NCBI RefSeq assembly: GCF_000513115.1
Contig: NZ_BAUU01000008.1
Coordinates: forward strand, 62,001 to 126,000
From: Halalkalibacter hemicellulosilyticusJCM 9152
GTDB taxonomy: Bacteria; Bacillota; Bacilli; Bacillales; Bacillaceae_D
Direction of reading: 5' to 3'
Length of the DNA: 64,000 bases
Shown: in pieces, positions 53,360 through 61,747 of the stretch
Layout: each line of letters opens with the position of its first letter
How positions within the stretch are numbered: position 1 is the stretch's first letter
The notes under the pieces: generated by a model
The model's input: only the letters and a program-made list of their open reading frames with translations
The model's database searches: none
What the model was told of the DNA's origin: nothing
Made by a program: the position numbers and the translations under genes

Positions 53360-54522
53360 GAAGAGAGTATCGGTTTGAAGAGAAATTATCATTAGAATGT
53401 AGGTATTTGTTGAAATGTGTGATGAATCAACCGGATATTGATATGGTTCATGCTAAAAAAAAACAATGGGATTGGGATCTGTTTTTCGACTATGCCATTC
53501 ATCATCGTTTATACCCAGTGCTATACCCTAGTATTAAGAGTAGTAATGTGGATTTTCCGAAAACAATCATAGCAGCTTTAGAAGAAAGGTATCAAGCGAA
53601 TACGTTTAAAATGTTGTACTTCACATCAGAAATGGAAAGGTTAAGTGTTCGATTTTTTGAGCAAAAACTACATGTTCTTTTTTTAAAAGGTCCTATACTA
53701 GCCGAATTATATGGTGATCTATCTCTTAGGACTTCTTCAGACCTAGATGTATTAGTGCCAATTAATGAATTATCTAAACTGGATCAGCTTCTTAAAGAAG
53801 AGGGATTTATTAGGGAGGAACCATTGCCGACCATTTTAAATGATTGGAAATGGAGACAGCACCACACTGTATATAAGCATGAGGAAAGTGATATGAAATT
53901 TGAAGTTCATTGGAGGTTACATCCTGGTCCTGGAAAGGAAATAAGCTTCGATACACTTTGGACAAGAAAAAGGCAACATAGTCAGATAAATGGGCATGTA
54001 TATTGCTTAGGATATGAAGATTTATTTGTATTTCTTATTATACATGGTGCGAGACATGGCTGGTTTCGGCTACGCTGGCTGTTAGATATTCATCATATGT
54101 TACATATGGACCTTAATTGGGAGGTAGTGTGTGCTCAAATTAAACAATACTATCACCCTGCAGTTGCAGGTCAGGCACTAATTTTAACATCTGAAATGTT
54201 TCGTACAAAGATTCCTGAGAAGCTCACTCATTTGATGAATAGAAAAGCAGAAAGACTTTCAAGGACAGCTCTCTATTATTTAGAGGATTTGGTTGATCCA
54301 CATAGTGAACCGCTACCACACGAAATCTCTGTATACAATCGTCGTTACTTATTTTCCTTAATGTCGTTGAAGAAAAAGTGTGTCGTAATGATGAGTTATT
54401 TATACCCATATCCAGAAGATGCTCGAACGTTAAAGCTTCCAAGGAAATTACATTATTTATATTTTCTATTGCGTCCATTTCTATGGGTATGGAGGAAGAC
54501 ACGAAGAGTAGCGAGTATTTAA
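53356..54522 (+). CDS. Nucleotidyltransferase-family protein of the lasso cluster
   Basis: A 388-aa protein with an N-terminal NTase core: LKGPILAELYGDLSLRTSSDLDVLVP, with the acidic pair in SDLDV, then KFEVHWRLHPGPGK. The C-terminal half is helical. Related proteins occur in paeninodin-type lasso clusters, where they are suspected to extend phosphorylation or modify the kinase product; this is not established. It overlaps B2 by 4 bp (ATGA) and precedes the exporter by 10 bp. Confidence 0.85.
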   Translation: MRREYRFEEKLSLECRYLLKCVMNQPDIDMVHAKKKQWDWDLFFDYAIHHRLYPVLYPSIKSSNVDFPKTIIAALEERYQANTFKMLYFTSEMERLSVRFFEQKLHVLFLKGPILAELYGDLSLRTSSDLDVLVPINELSKLDQLLKEEGFIREEPLPTILNDWKWRQHHTVYKHEESDMKFEVHWRLHPGPGKEISFDTLWTRKRQHSQINGHVYCLGYEDLFVFLIIHGARHGWFRLRWLLDIHHMLHMDLNWEVVCAQIKQYYHPAVAGQALILTSEMFRTKIPEKLTHLMNRKAERLSRTALYYLEDLVDPHSEPLPHEISVYNRRYLFSLMSLKKKCVVMMSYLYPYPEDARTLKLPRKLHYLYFLLRPFLWVWRKTRRVASI

Positions 54523-54532
54523 GGAGGAAAAA

Positions 54533-56335
54533 ATGAACTCCATCATATATTTTCTGAAGCAGATCCATTCTTATAGCGGTAAAGGGCTATATGTCAACTT
54601 AATGGCGATGTCATGTATAAGCTTATTAGAGGGGATAGGCATTCTATTATTAATTCCAATGATTAGTATGAGTGGAATTTTACCTTTACAAGGCGAGGTT
54701 GCTAGAATTGCTTTTTTATTTGAACCCTTTCAACAAATACCGTCAGCGATCGGACTTCCGATCATTTTACTTCTTTTTGTTATGATTATCATAGCTCAAA
54801 ATGTTCTACAGCGTTACATAACGATTAAGAATACTGAAATGACAAATGGGTTTTATCGATATTTACGATTTGAAACGTATCGCCAAATTCTTCAAGCGAA
54901 ATGGGCATTTTTCGTAAAAAAAAGAAAATCAGATTTAATCAATATACTTACAAATGAAATTACGAAAGTTGGAGCAGGAACATTTACCTTTTTACAATTT
55001 GTCTCGTCTTTCATTTTTACGATGATTCAAATTAGTATTGCTTTTTGGTTATCACCTACTATTACGGGGTTTGTGCTCTTGAGTGGATTAGTATTGCTGT
55101 TTTTTTCACGTAAGTTTCTATCGAATTCAATGAGGTTAGGAAGTCGTAATCATGAATTAAGTAAGGCCTATTTAGCTGGTATAACAGATCAAATAAATGG
55201 AATTAAAGATATTAAAAGTAATACATTAGAGATAAATCGTTTAAGATGGTATGATTCGGTTACAAAGAAGATGAAAGAAGAGCAAGTCAACTATACGAAA
55301 TTACAAGCTACATCGCAAATGTATTATAAAATCGCCTCTGCCTGCTTAATGGCTATGTTTATTTTTTTTTCGATTAACTTGTTCCATTCACAAGGAGGAC
55401 AATTATTACTTGTTATTGTGATTTTCTCTAGATTGTGGCCTCGTGTTACAGATATTCAAGCATCTATGGAGCAGATTGCTAACACCGTACCTGCTTTTGA
55501 AGTCGTGAAAGCCATTCAACATGAGTGTGAAGAATGGAAGGAATTTCACAAGTTTGATAAAGGAAATCAGCTTAATGTTCATAATCATATTGAGTGTAAA
55601 AATGTGTATTTTTCATATCATGATGAAGTGGAAAGTGAATCGAACACATACGCACTTCACAATATTTCTGTACGAATACCTGCTAATAAAATGACAGCTG
55701 TCGTGGGTCATTCTGGGGCAGGGAAAAGTACGTTGATTGATTTGTTTATGGGTCTAAATAAACCACAAAAGGGGCAAGTTTTGGTAGATGGATTACCTTT
55801 AACGGAAAAACGATTAATGGACTTACGACAATCGATTAGTTATGTACCACAAGACCCTTTTTTGTTTAATGAAACGATTCGGGAGAATTTAATGCTAGTC
55901 GCTCCACATGCTACTGAACAAGAGATGTGGGAAGCGTTACAGTTTTCAATGGCGGCTGATTTCGTTAAAATGTTACCGAACCAATTAGATACGTTAATTG
56001 GTGATCGTGGGATGAAGCTATCAGGTGGTGAAAGGCAACGTCTAGTCTTAGCTCGCGCAATTTTAAGAAAGCCTACTATTCTCATTTTGGATGAAGCAAC
56101 AAGTGCTTTAGATTCTGAGAATGAGAAGAAGGTTCAAGAGGCATTACGTCATTTACAAGGAAGCATGACGATTATTGTTATTGCTCATCGCTTATCAACG
56201 ATACGTGATGCAGATCAAGTGATTGTATTAGAGCATGGACAAATTATTCAGTCAGGTGAGTACGTTGAATTGGCCGAAGAAGAAAAAGGAGTATTCAGAC
56301 ATCTATTACAAGACCAAAAGCAAGCGATTCCTTAA
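54533..56335 (+). CDS. Lasso peptide ABC exporter (D)
   Basis: A 600-aa half-transporter with six N-terminal transmembrane helices and a C-terminal ATPase. Walker A GHSGAGKST is at residue ~392, signature LSGGERQRLVLARA at ~500, Walker B ILILDEATSALD, and the switch His in IAHRLST. It exports the mature lasso peptide and often gives self-immunity. ATG 54533 follows TAAGGAGG. Last gene of the cluster; a terminator follows 18 bp later. Confidence 0.94.
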   Translation: MNSIIYFLKQIHSYSGKGLYVNLMAMSCISLLEGIGILLLIPMISMSGILPLQGEVARIAFLFEPFQQIPSAIGLPIILLLFVMIIIAQNVLQRYITIKNTEMTNGFYRYLRFETYRQILQAKWAFFVKKRKSDLINILTNEITKVGAGTFTFLQFVSSFIFTMIQISIAFWLSPTITGFVLLSGLVLLFFSRKFLSNSMRLGSRNHELSKAYLAGITDQINGIKDIKSNTLEINRLRWYDSVTKKMKEEQVNYTKLQATSQMYYKIASACLMAMFIFFSINLFHSQGGQLLLVIVIFSRLWPRVTDIQASMEQIANTVPAFEVVKAIQHECEEWKEFHKFDKGNQLNVHNHIECKNVYFSYHDEVESESNTYALHNISVRIPANKMTAVVGHSGAGKSTLIDLFMGLNKPQKGQVLVDGLPLTEKRLMDLRQSISYVPQDPFLFNETIRENLMLVAPHATEQEMWEALQFSMAADFVKMLPNQLDTLIGDRGMKLSGGERQRLVLARAILRKPTILILDEATSALDSENEKKVQEALRHLQGSMTIIVIAHRLSTIRDADQVIVLEHGQIIQSGEYVELAEEEKGVFRHLLQDQKQAIP

Positions 56336-56353
56336 TATAGTTCGAATGGAGGG

Positions 56354-56375
56354 CGCCCTTCGTTCGGGCTTTTTG
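56354..56375 (+). terminator. Terminator of the lasso cluster
   Basis: GCCC and GGGC form a short stem with a TTCG-containing loop, followed by TTTTT. Confidence 0.75.
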
Positions 56376-56439
56376 TGTTGAAGAAGAAAGGGGAATTGTG
56401 AAAAAATATGAATGGATGGAGGAAGTGAAATGTGAGTTT

Positions 56440-56466
56440 GACAAAGCCTCCGGAGGAGACTTTGTC
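56440..56466 (-). terminator. Hairpin after the second SinI-like gene
   Basis: GACAAAG...CCTCC pairs with GGAGG...CTTTGTC in a 27-bp imperfect stem, 15 bp beyond the minus-strand stop. No clear T-run. Confidence 0.5.
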
Positions 56467-56481
56467 TTTAGCGAGTTGTGT

Positions 56482-56655
56482 TTAAGCTAATGAGTTTGAT
56501 TGTTGTATCATTTGTACGGATAGAGAATGTTTGCTTCCTTGTTTAAGAAATAAGCGAACTTCTTCGGGGGATAAGCCTATTTCCTTTGCTTCTTTCATTA
56601 ATTGTTCCCACTCTTGATCAATTTCCTTAATATTCTCCAGGGGTAATACAAACAT
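56482..56655 (-). CDS. SinI-like anti-repressor under c-di-GMP riboswitch control (57 aa)
   Basis: A 57-aa protein with the SinI core IDQEWEQLMKEAKEIGLSPE followed by EVRLFLKQ, closely matching B. subtilis SinI (DQEWVELMVEAKEANISPEE), which is also 57 aa. The tail is polar (SVQMIQQSNSLA). Read on the minus strand from ATG 56655 with GGAGG 6 nt upstream. The 5' leader is a c-di-GMP-I riboswitch ending next to that ribosome site. It should antagonise SinR, or the short SinR-like repressor if that can bind it. It converges on the lasso cluster. Confidence 0.92.
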   Translation of the reverse strand: MFVLPLENIKEIDQEWEQLMKEAKEIGLSPEEVRLFLKQGSKHSLSVQMIQQSNSLA

Positions 56656-56670
56656 CAAGATTCCTCCATC

Positions 56671-56750
56671 TTTATCGGTAGCCCAGCCGTCATAGTTTGG
56701 TTCCGTAGACCTGTGGCTTTGCGTCCTTGCCTTTCAGCAAGTTTGCCTTT
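56671..56750 (-). promoter_or_regulatory. Cyclic di-GMP-I (GEMM-I) riboswitch
   Basis: Read from 56750 down, the sequence carries the GEMM-I signature: GGCAAAC, a CTTGC/GCAAG stem capped by a GAAA-type loop, the invariant GGACGCAAAGCC, a second arm with CAGGTCTA, and the closing GGGCTACCGA. These are the conserved ligand-pocket and tetraloop-receptor parts. The 3' edge is 4 nt from the GGAGG of the SinI-like gene, which suggests translational control; whether c-di-GMP turns it on or off cannot be told. A possible -10 TATGAT lies upstream near 56817 on the minus strand. Confidence 0.93.
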
Positions 56751-56983
56751 TCTTAATTTTCTGTTTTTTTTAAGGGCATGATTTCAAGAAATGAACGGTA
56801 ATTGATCGTACTACTATCATATCATAATTCGATAAGTATTTAGAGTATTTTTATTCCAATTATTCCGACATTGATCAACAAAATCAAAAATACTCATAAT
56901 TGGTCAAACATAGAGGTATTAGACAAACTTCGCCAATCATATGTCATATAGTAAGTGACTTTGATTTGATGGAGGGGAATACT

Positions 56984-57880
56984 TTGATAAAACGGTATAA
57001 TAAGTTGCTTATTGATCTCCCTAAGCCAGATCATCCAGACGCCAATGCAGCAGCTGCTGTTCAAGAATTATTAGGCGGCAAATTTGGGGAGATGTCGACA
57101 TTAAATAATTACATGTATCAATCATTTAATTTTCGTAATAAGAAAAAGTTAAAGCCGTTTTATGATTTAGTTGCTAGTATTACTGCTGAAGAATTTGGCC
57201 ACGTTGAACTCGTTTCTAATACGATTAACTTAATGATTCAAGGGACAACATTCCCAGCAGATCCTGATATTACGCCGATGCAAGCTGCAAAGGATAAGCG
57301 CAATACGTATCATTTTATTCAAACTGCCCAAACATCTTATCCAATGGATTCGATGGGAGCACCATGGAAAGGTGAATATGTTTTTAATAGTGGTAATTTG
57401 ATCCTTGATTTATTGCATAATTTCTTCTTAGAATGTGGTGCTAGAACACATAAGATGAGAGTTTATGAAATGACGGATCATCCGGTGGCTAGGGAAATGA
57501 TCGGATATTTATTAGTCAGAGGAGGTGTGCATGTGGTTGCTTATGCCAAGGCTTTAGAAATAGCAACAGGAGTAGATATGACAAAGCTCGTACCCATTCC
57601 TAATTTAGAAAATAAATCCTTCGACTATGCGAGAAAGTTTGAAGAGCAAGGTGTACATCGTAAGCTATATACTTTTAGTGATAAAGATTACAAGGACATA
57701 GATAAAATTTGGAAGGGAAATCATCCTGAGGATGGAAAGCCGTTAGAGGTGATTAGAGGGATGCCTGAAGGAGCACCTGTTCCAGATTTTCCTGAAATTC
57801 CCGAAGAATTCGCTCCAGGAATTTCGTATGAAGATTATTTAGAAATAGCTAAAAGGTTGCAACGGTCAGCTGGGCTATAA
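56984..57880 (+). CDS. Manganese catalase family protein
   Basis: A 298-aa ferritin-like di-manganese catalase related to spore-coat CotJC/YjqC. Metal ligands fit: ELLGGKFGEMSTLNNYMYQ (Glu), TAEEFGHVELVSN (Glu, His), LDLLHNFFLECGARTHKMRVYEMTDHP (Glu, His) and VRGGVHVVAYAKAL (His). It disproportionates peroxide, often in sporangia. The TTG at 56984 has GGAGGGG upstream, so the longer frame from 56900 is rejected. Divergent from the riboswitch gene and followed by a terminator. Confidence 0.9.
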   Translation: MIKRYNKLLIDLPKPDHPDANAAAAVQELLGGKFGEMSTLNNYMYQSFNFRNKKKLKPFYDLVASITAEEFGHVELVSNTINLMIQGTTFPADPDITPMQAAKDKRNTYHFIQTAQTSYPMDSMGAPWKGEYVFNSGNLILDLLHNFFLECGARTHKMRVYEMTDHPVAREMIGYLLVRGGVHVVAYAKALEIATGVDMTKLVPIPNLENKSFDYARKFEEQGVHRKLYTFSDKDYKDIDKIWKGNHPEDGKPLEVIRGMPEGAPVPDFPEIPEEFAPGISYEDYLEIAKRLQRSAGL

Positions 57881-57913
57881 AAGGATCACTAAAACAGAAG
57901 TCATGTATCATAT

Positions 57914-57955
57914 ACCACCTAAGAACCATTATAGGTCTTTTTGGGTGGTGTTTTT
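57914..57955 (+). terminator. Terminator of the Mn catalase gene
   Basis: ACCACCTA pairs with TGGGTGGT (one G-T) around a loop with an inner ACC/GGT pair, followed by TTTTT. Confidence 0.75.
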
Positions 57956-58067
57956 ATACGTATAGTCGTAATAAAAAGAAACATTTAAGAAAAATTTTAT
58001 TTCCCTCTAGTATAATAGGTACTTTTGGACTAAAATAAAAGAAAGACGATTAGACTAGGTGATAATA

Positions 58068-58766
58068 ATGAATGAAATGCTGACACCGTTATATGATAAA
58101 GAGAGCGTTTGTCAAATATGTGCTCATAAACACTCTACTAAACGAGTGCGCACACGTTTTTTAAAAGTAGAAAACATTCATAGCGACTTTTTTACTGAGT
58201 ATAAAGATTCTACCATTCATCCATTACTATATGAGGTTATTGTATGTCCTAATTGTGGATTTGCCTTTATGGATACATTTTCTCCAAACATTAGTAGTGA
58301 TTCACTAAATGTCATTAAAGAACAGTTAAAAGATTGGGAAGTACAAGATTTTGGGCAAGAACGAAATGTGGAAGTTGCGATTAAAGCAACAAAATTGGCA
58401 GTTATTAGCGGGATGATAAAGAAGGAAAAGTCAATTGTTATGGCAAGTTTATGTTTAAGGTTAGGATGGCTTTGTCGAATGAAGGGGGATGAATGTGAAG
58501 AAAGGCGCTTTTTATTGAAGGCATTAGAAAAATATAAAGCGTCTTATTTGGAAGCTGACTATATCGGCACAACGATGACAGATATTAAAATGCTATATAT
58601 GATTGGGGAAATGGCTAGAAGAGTTGATTATATAGAAGATGCGTTGAAATATTTAGCAAAGGTTGTTGAGCATAAAAATAAGCATGAAGAGAAAAAAATA
58701 GTAGAAATGGCACGTGAACAATGGTATGCTATTCGTGAAAACGACAAAGAACGACAACTTTCATAA
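58068..58766 (+). CDS. DUF2225 protein (zinc ribbon plus TPR-like helices)
   Basis: A 232-aa cytosolic protein. The N-terminus has two CxxC-type knuckles, CQICAHKHS and CPNCGFAFM, which would hold zinc. The rest is helical, with TPR-like repeats (ERRFLLKALEKYKASYLEAD, YIEDALKYLAKVVEH). DUF2225 proteins are common in Bacilli and have no known role. ATG 58068 follows AGGTGATA. The CheX-like gene begins 58 bp after its stop, so both are probably on one transcript. Confidence 0.82.
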   Translation: MNEMLTPLYDKESVCQICAHKHSTKRVRTRFLKVENIHSDFFTEYKDSTIHPLLYEVIVCPNCGFAFMDTFSPNISSDSLNVIKEQLKDWEVQDFGQERNVEVAIKATKLAVISGMIKKEKSIVMASLCLRLGWLCRMKGDECEERRFLLKALEKYKASYLEADYIGTTMTDIKMLYMIGEMARRVDYIEDALKYLAKVVEHKNKHEEKKIVEMAREQWYAIRENDKERQLS

Positions 58767-58824
58767 TAATTTTTTGTCACTTTTCGACATTTGTGTTGTC
58801 GTGGTGCTTTTGGGGGAATGTTAC

Positions 58825-59283
58825 GTGAATGTTAATCATGTGAATGCAATAAGTAGAGCAACGAAAGAGATATTAACAAATCACTTTGGCTTAGAGGTTA
58901 ATCAAGAAAAACCAAGTGCAGGTACTGGATCGATTCCATCAAACAATGTGGCTGTAATATTAGGAATAAAAGGTGAATTAACAGGTCAAATTATTGCTAC
59001 CTTTTCAGGGGAAACAGCAAAGAAGTTAGTAGGTACGATGATGGGTGGTATGGAAATTCAAGAGCTTGACGAAATGGGTTGGAGTGCTGTTCAAGAGTTT
59101 GGGAATTGGGTAGCAGGAACAACCGCAACAGAACTTTCCAAGGAAGCCTGTACCATCGATGTGACAACACCAATTGTGAATGAAGGAGATTCTAAATTTC
59201 ATTCTAAGTTGCCATTTGTTACAATTCCATTTACTACAGGTATTGGCGAAGTTAGAGTACATATCGCTGTTAAGGAAGAGTAA
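58825..59283 (+). CDS. CheX-family chemotaxis phosphatase-like protein
   Basis: A 152-aa CheC/CheX/FliY-type protein. The active-site pattern E-x2-N appears once in helix form: AVQEFGNWVAGTTA; the second half TIPFTTGIGEVRVHI is the usual beta sheet. CheX proteins dephosphorylate CheY-P or other receiver domains as homodimers. No che genes are adjacent, so its target may be another response regulator. GTG 58825 has TGGGGGAA upstream; the longer upstream frame is probably not translated. Confidence 0.82.
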   Translation: MNVNHVNAISRATKEILTNHFGLEVNQEKPSAGTGSIPSNNVAVILGIKGELTGQIIATFSGETAKKLVGTMMGGMEIQELDEMGWSAVQEFGNWVAGTTATELSKEACTIDVTTPIVNEGDSKFHSKLPFVTIPFTTGIGEVRVHIAVKEE

Positions 59284-59284
59284 T

Positions 59285-59312
59285 GAAAACCGCCTATAAG
59301 GTGGTTTTTTTT
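59285..59312 (+). terminator. Terminator of the CheX-like gene
   Basis: AAAACCGCC pairs with GGTGGTTTT (one G-T) with a short loop and eight T. Confidence 0.9.
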
Positions 59313-59432
59313 ATAGATTCGTATCATTAAATACTGTCCATTATACCTTTAAATATAATGTATGTTATTATGAGGGATATTTCTTATAATAAAAAGGTAA
59401 ATTGATGAATGTCGTAACAAGGGAGTGACATC

Positions 59433-60974
59433 GTGTCCAAAATTGATGTATCTAAATATGAAAAGAAAATGATTCTTCGTAACATACGTGAAGGTGATTT
59501 TCTAGAAATAATCGAAATGCAGAAATTATGCTTTCCAAATATGGAGCCATGGAAAATAGAACATTTGCAGAGCCATTTGGAGCACTTTCCTGAAGGGCAG
59601 TTTTGTGTTGAATATGATGGCATTATTATTGGTTCATGTTCAAGCTTAATTATTAATTTTGATGAATATGATGACCAACACACATGGAATGAGATTACTG
59701 ACAAAGGGTACATTACAAATCATGATCCTGAAGGCTATAATTTGTATGGTATTGAAATAATGGTCCATCCTGATTATCGTCGGATGAAAATAGGTAGGAG
59801 GTTGTACGAGGCTCGAAAAGATTTGGCGAGAGAGTTAAATTTAAAAAGTATCATTATTGGGGGGCGTATACCAAATTATTATAAGTACGCTAAAGAATTG
59901 ACTCCTAGACAGTATGTCGAAGAAGTGATGATGCATAACATTTATGACCCTGTACTGACATTCCAGGTGATGAATGGTTTTACATTAAAGCGGGTTAATC
60001 CAAATTATTTACATGATGATAAAGCATCGCTTCGTTATGCGACATTAATGGAATGGAATAATATAGATTACCGTTCTACGATGCCTAAGCGTCAATTTAA
60101 GACATCATTTCCCGTGCGAATTACAACAATTCAATATGAAATGAAGAAAATATCATCATTTGAAGACTTTGCTATTCAATGTGAGTATTACACAGATGTA
60201 GCGGCAAGCTTTCAGTCTGATTTTGCTGTATTTCCAGAAATTTTCACCTTACAGTTATTATCTTTTTTACCTGAAAAAAGTCCAAGTTTGGCCATTCGTC
60301 GCTTAACTGAATTTACGGAAGACTATTTAGATTTGTTTACGAATTTAGCTGTTAAATATAACGTAAACATTATTGGTGGTTCACACTTTGTTGAAGAAGA
60401 AGGGAAAATCTTCAATATCTCATATTTATTTAGAAGAGATGGGACGATCGAGAAACAGTATAAGCTTCACATTACTCCAAATGAAAAGCGTTTTTGGGGA
60501 ATTTCAGGCGGAGATAAGGTGAACGTCTTTGATACAGATTGTGGAAAAATAGCGATACAAATTTGTTATGACATTGAATTTCCTGAACTCGGGCGTATCG
60601 CAGTAGATCAAGGGGCGAACATCATCTTCACACCATTTTGTACGGATGATCGCCAAGGATACTTACGTGTTCGGTACTGTTCACAAGCGCGTGCGATTGA
60701 AAATCAAGTATACACCGTTTTGTCAGGGACAGTGGGTAACTTAACTGATGTTGAAAATATGGATATTCAATATGCACAATCAGGGATTTTTAGTCCCTCT
60801 GATTTTACATTTGCTCGTGATGGGATTGTCGGAGAATGCCAACCGAATATTGAAACGGTTGTTGTTGGTGATGTCGATTTAGAAATATTAAGACGAAATC
60901 GCCGGGCTGGTAGTGTGAGGCAATTGAAAGATCGTAGACATGATATATTTGCGATTGAATATCGGCAGAAATAA
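59433..60974 (+). CDS. Fused GNAT acetyltransferase and nitrilase-family amidohydrolase
   Basis: A 513-aa two-domain enzyme. Residues ~12-215 form a GNAT acetyltransferase (LRNIREGDFLEIIEMQKLCFP, acetyl-CoA loop VHPDYRRMKIGRRLYEAR). Residues ~225-510 form a carbon-nitrogen hydrolase whose Glu (in AVFPEIF), Lys (in EKQYKLHIT) and Cys (in IAIQICYDIEFPELGR) triad is intact. Such fusions are widespread, but the substrate is undefined; the pairing suggests removal or exchange of an acyl or amide on one small molecule. GTG 59433 follows AAGGGAGTG. Confidence 0.92.
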   Translation: MSKIDVSKYEKKMILRNIREGDFLEIIEMQKLCFPNMEPWKIEHLQSHLEHFPEGQFCVEYDGIIIGSCSSLIINFDEYDDQHTWNEITDKGYITNHDPEGYNLYGIEIMVHPDYRRMKIGRRLYEARKDLARELNLKSIIIGGRIPNYYKYAKELTPRQYVEEVMMHNIYDPVLTFQVMNGFTLKRVNPNYLHDDKASLRYATLMEWNNIDYRSTMPKRQFKTSFPVRITTIQYEMKKISSFEDFAIQCEYYTDVAASFQSDFAVFPEIFTLQLLSFLPEKSPSLAIRRLTEFTEDYLDLFTNLAVKYNVNIIGGSHFVEEEGKIFNISYLFRRDGTIEKQYKLHITPNEKRFWGISGGDKVNVFDTDCGKIAIQICYDIEFPELGRIAVDQGANIIFTPFCTDDRQGYLRVRYCSQARAIENQVYTVLSGTVGNLTDVENMDIQYAQSGIFSPSDFTFARDGIVGECQPNIETVVVGDVDLEILRRNRRAGSVRQLKDRRHDIFAIEYRQK

Positions 60975-61128
60975 CGATTTAAGTAAATACCTACTATGGT
61001 GATAATGAAAGTAGATTAATGAAAAGGAAAAAATCTAAAGCAACTTGTGAAGGTCGCATTTCTCTATTCTTTTTGTTTAAGGTTTCTTTTTGCTGGAAAT
61101 GATGAAGATGACAGCAAGGAGGTTAAAG

Positions 61129-61635
61129 ATGAGAATTGAGACAAAAACGTTCATTGAATGGCCAGCAATCGTAGCTGTACTCGTCTGTTTAATCGGTTTT
61201 GTTTTATTTATTATCGCACTTTTCCCTAATGAAAAGGTCATTGATCATTGGAATGTTACGACGATTAGCGAAGATGTATTTTATACAGGTAACGTATCAA
61301 CGATTCACCTGTATATCGTTGATGAGCGCAATGAACCGATTGAAGATGCAGAGGTATCGGTCGTATTTGATCGACCAGAAACGGTTCATCAAATTGAGCG
61401 GACGTTCCATTCAATAGGTGAAGGATTATATGAAGCTAACGTGATCTTTTCTGTGCGAGGTCAGTGGGTGGCACTTGTTCATGCAAAAAAGGGACGGGAT
61501 GTTTATCAAAACCAGTTGTTTCTCTCAGTTGAAGGTGAGATAGCGGCACGTAATCGTCGTGATCCAGCTGACTTATTTCATTTAGGCCAGCCATTACCAC
61601 CTGATTTAAAACTAGAAATCATTAGAAGTCAATAG
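61129..61635 (+). CDS. FixH-like membrane protein
   Basis: A 168-aa protein with one N-terminal transmembrane helix (residues ~9-30) and an external Ig-like/YtkA-type beta domain (HLYIVDERNEPIEDAEVSVVF ... LYEANVIFSVRGQWVALVHAKKGRDVYQ). FixH and YtkA proteins help assemble copper oxidases or carry surface copper. No oxidase genes are close by. ATG 61129 has a perfect AAGGAGG upstream; the longer frame from 61090 is not needed. Confidence 0.75.
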   Translation: MRIETKTFIEWPAIVAVLVCLIGFVLFIIALFPNEKVIDHWNVTTISEDVFYTGNVSTIHLYIVDERNEPIEDAEVSVVFDRPETVHQIERTFHSIGEGLYEANVIFSVRGQWVALVHAKKGRDVYQNQLFLSVEGEIAARNRRDPADLFHLGQPLPPDLKLEIIRSQ

Positions 61636-61670
61636 AGGAGATAGGATCAACTAGAAAATAGTATAAAGAG

Positions 61671-61735
61671 GCGCTATGTAAGCTCATTACATGATAGTAT
61701 CGGACCTTCAAGTCCTGTAATAGCTAACATAGCGC
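61671..61735. terminator. Long inverted repeat between the FixH-like and floT genes
   Basis: A 20-bp imperfect stem (arms GCGCTATGT...ATTACA and TGTAAT...ACATAGCGC) with an inner GGAC/GTCC hairpin. It lies between convergent genes; T-runs are short. Confidence 0.6.
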
Positions 61736-61747
61736 TCAAATTGTCTT

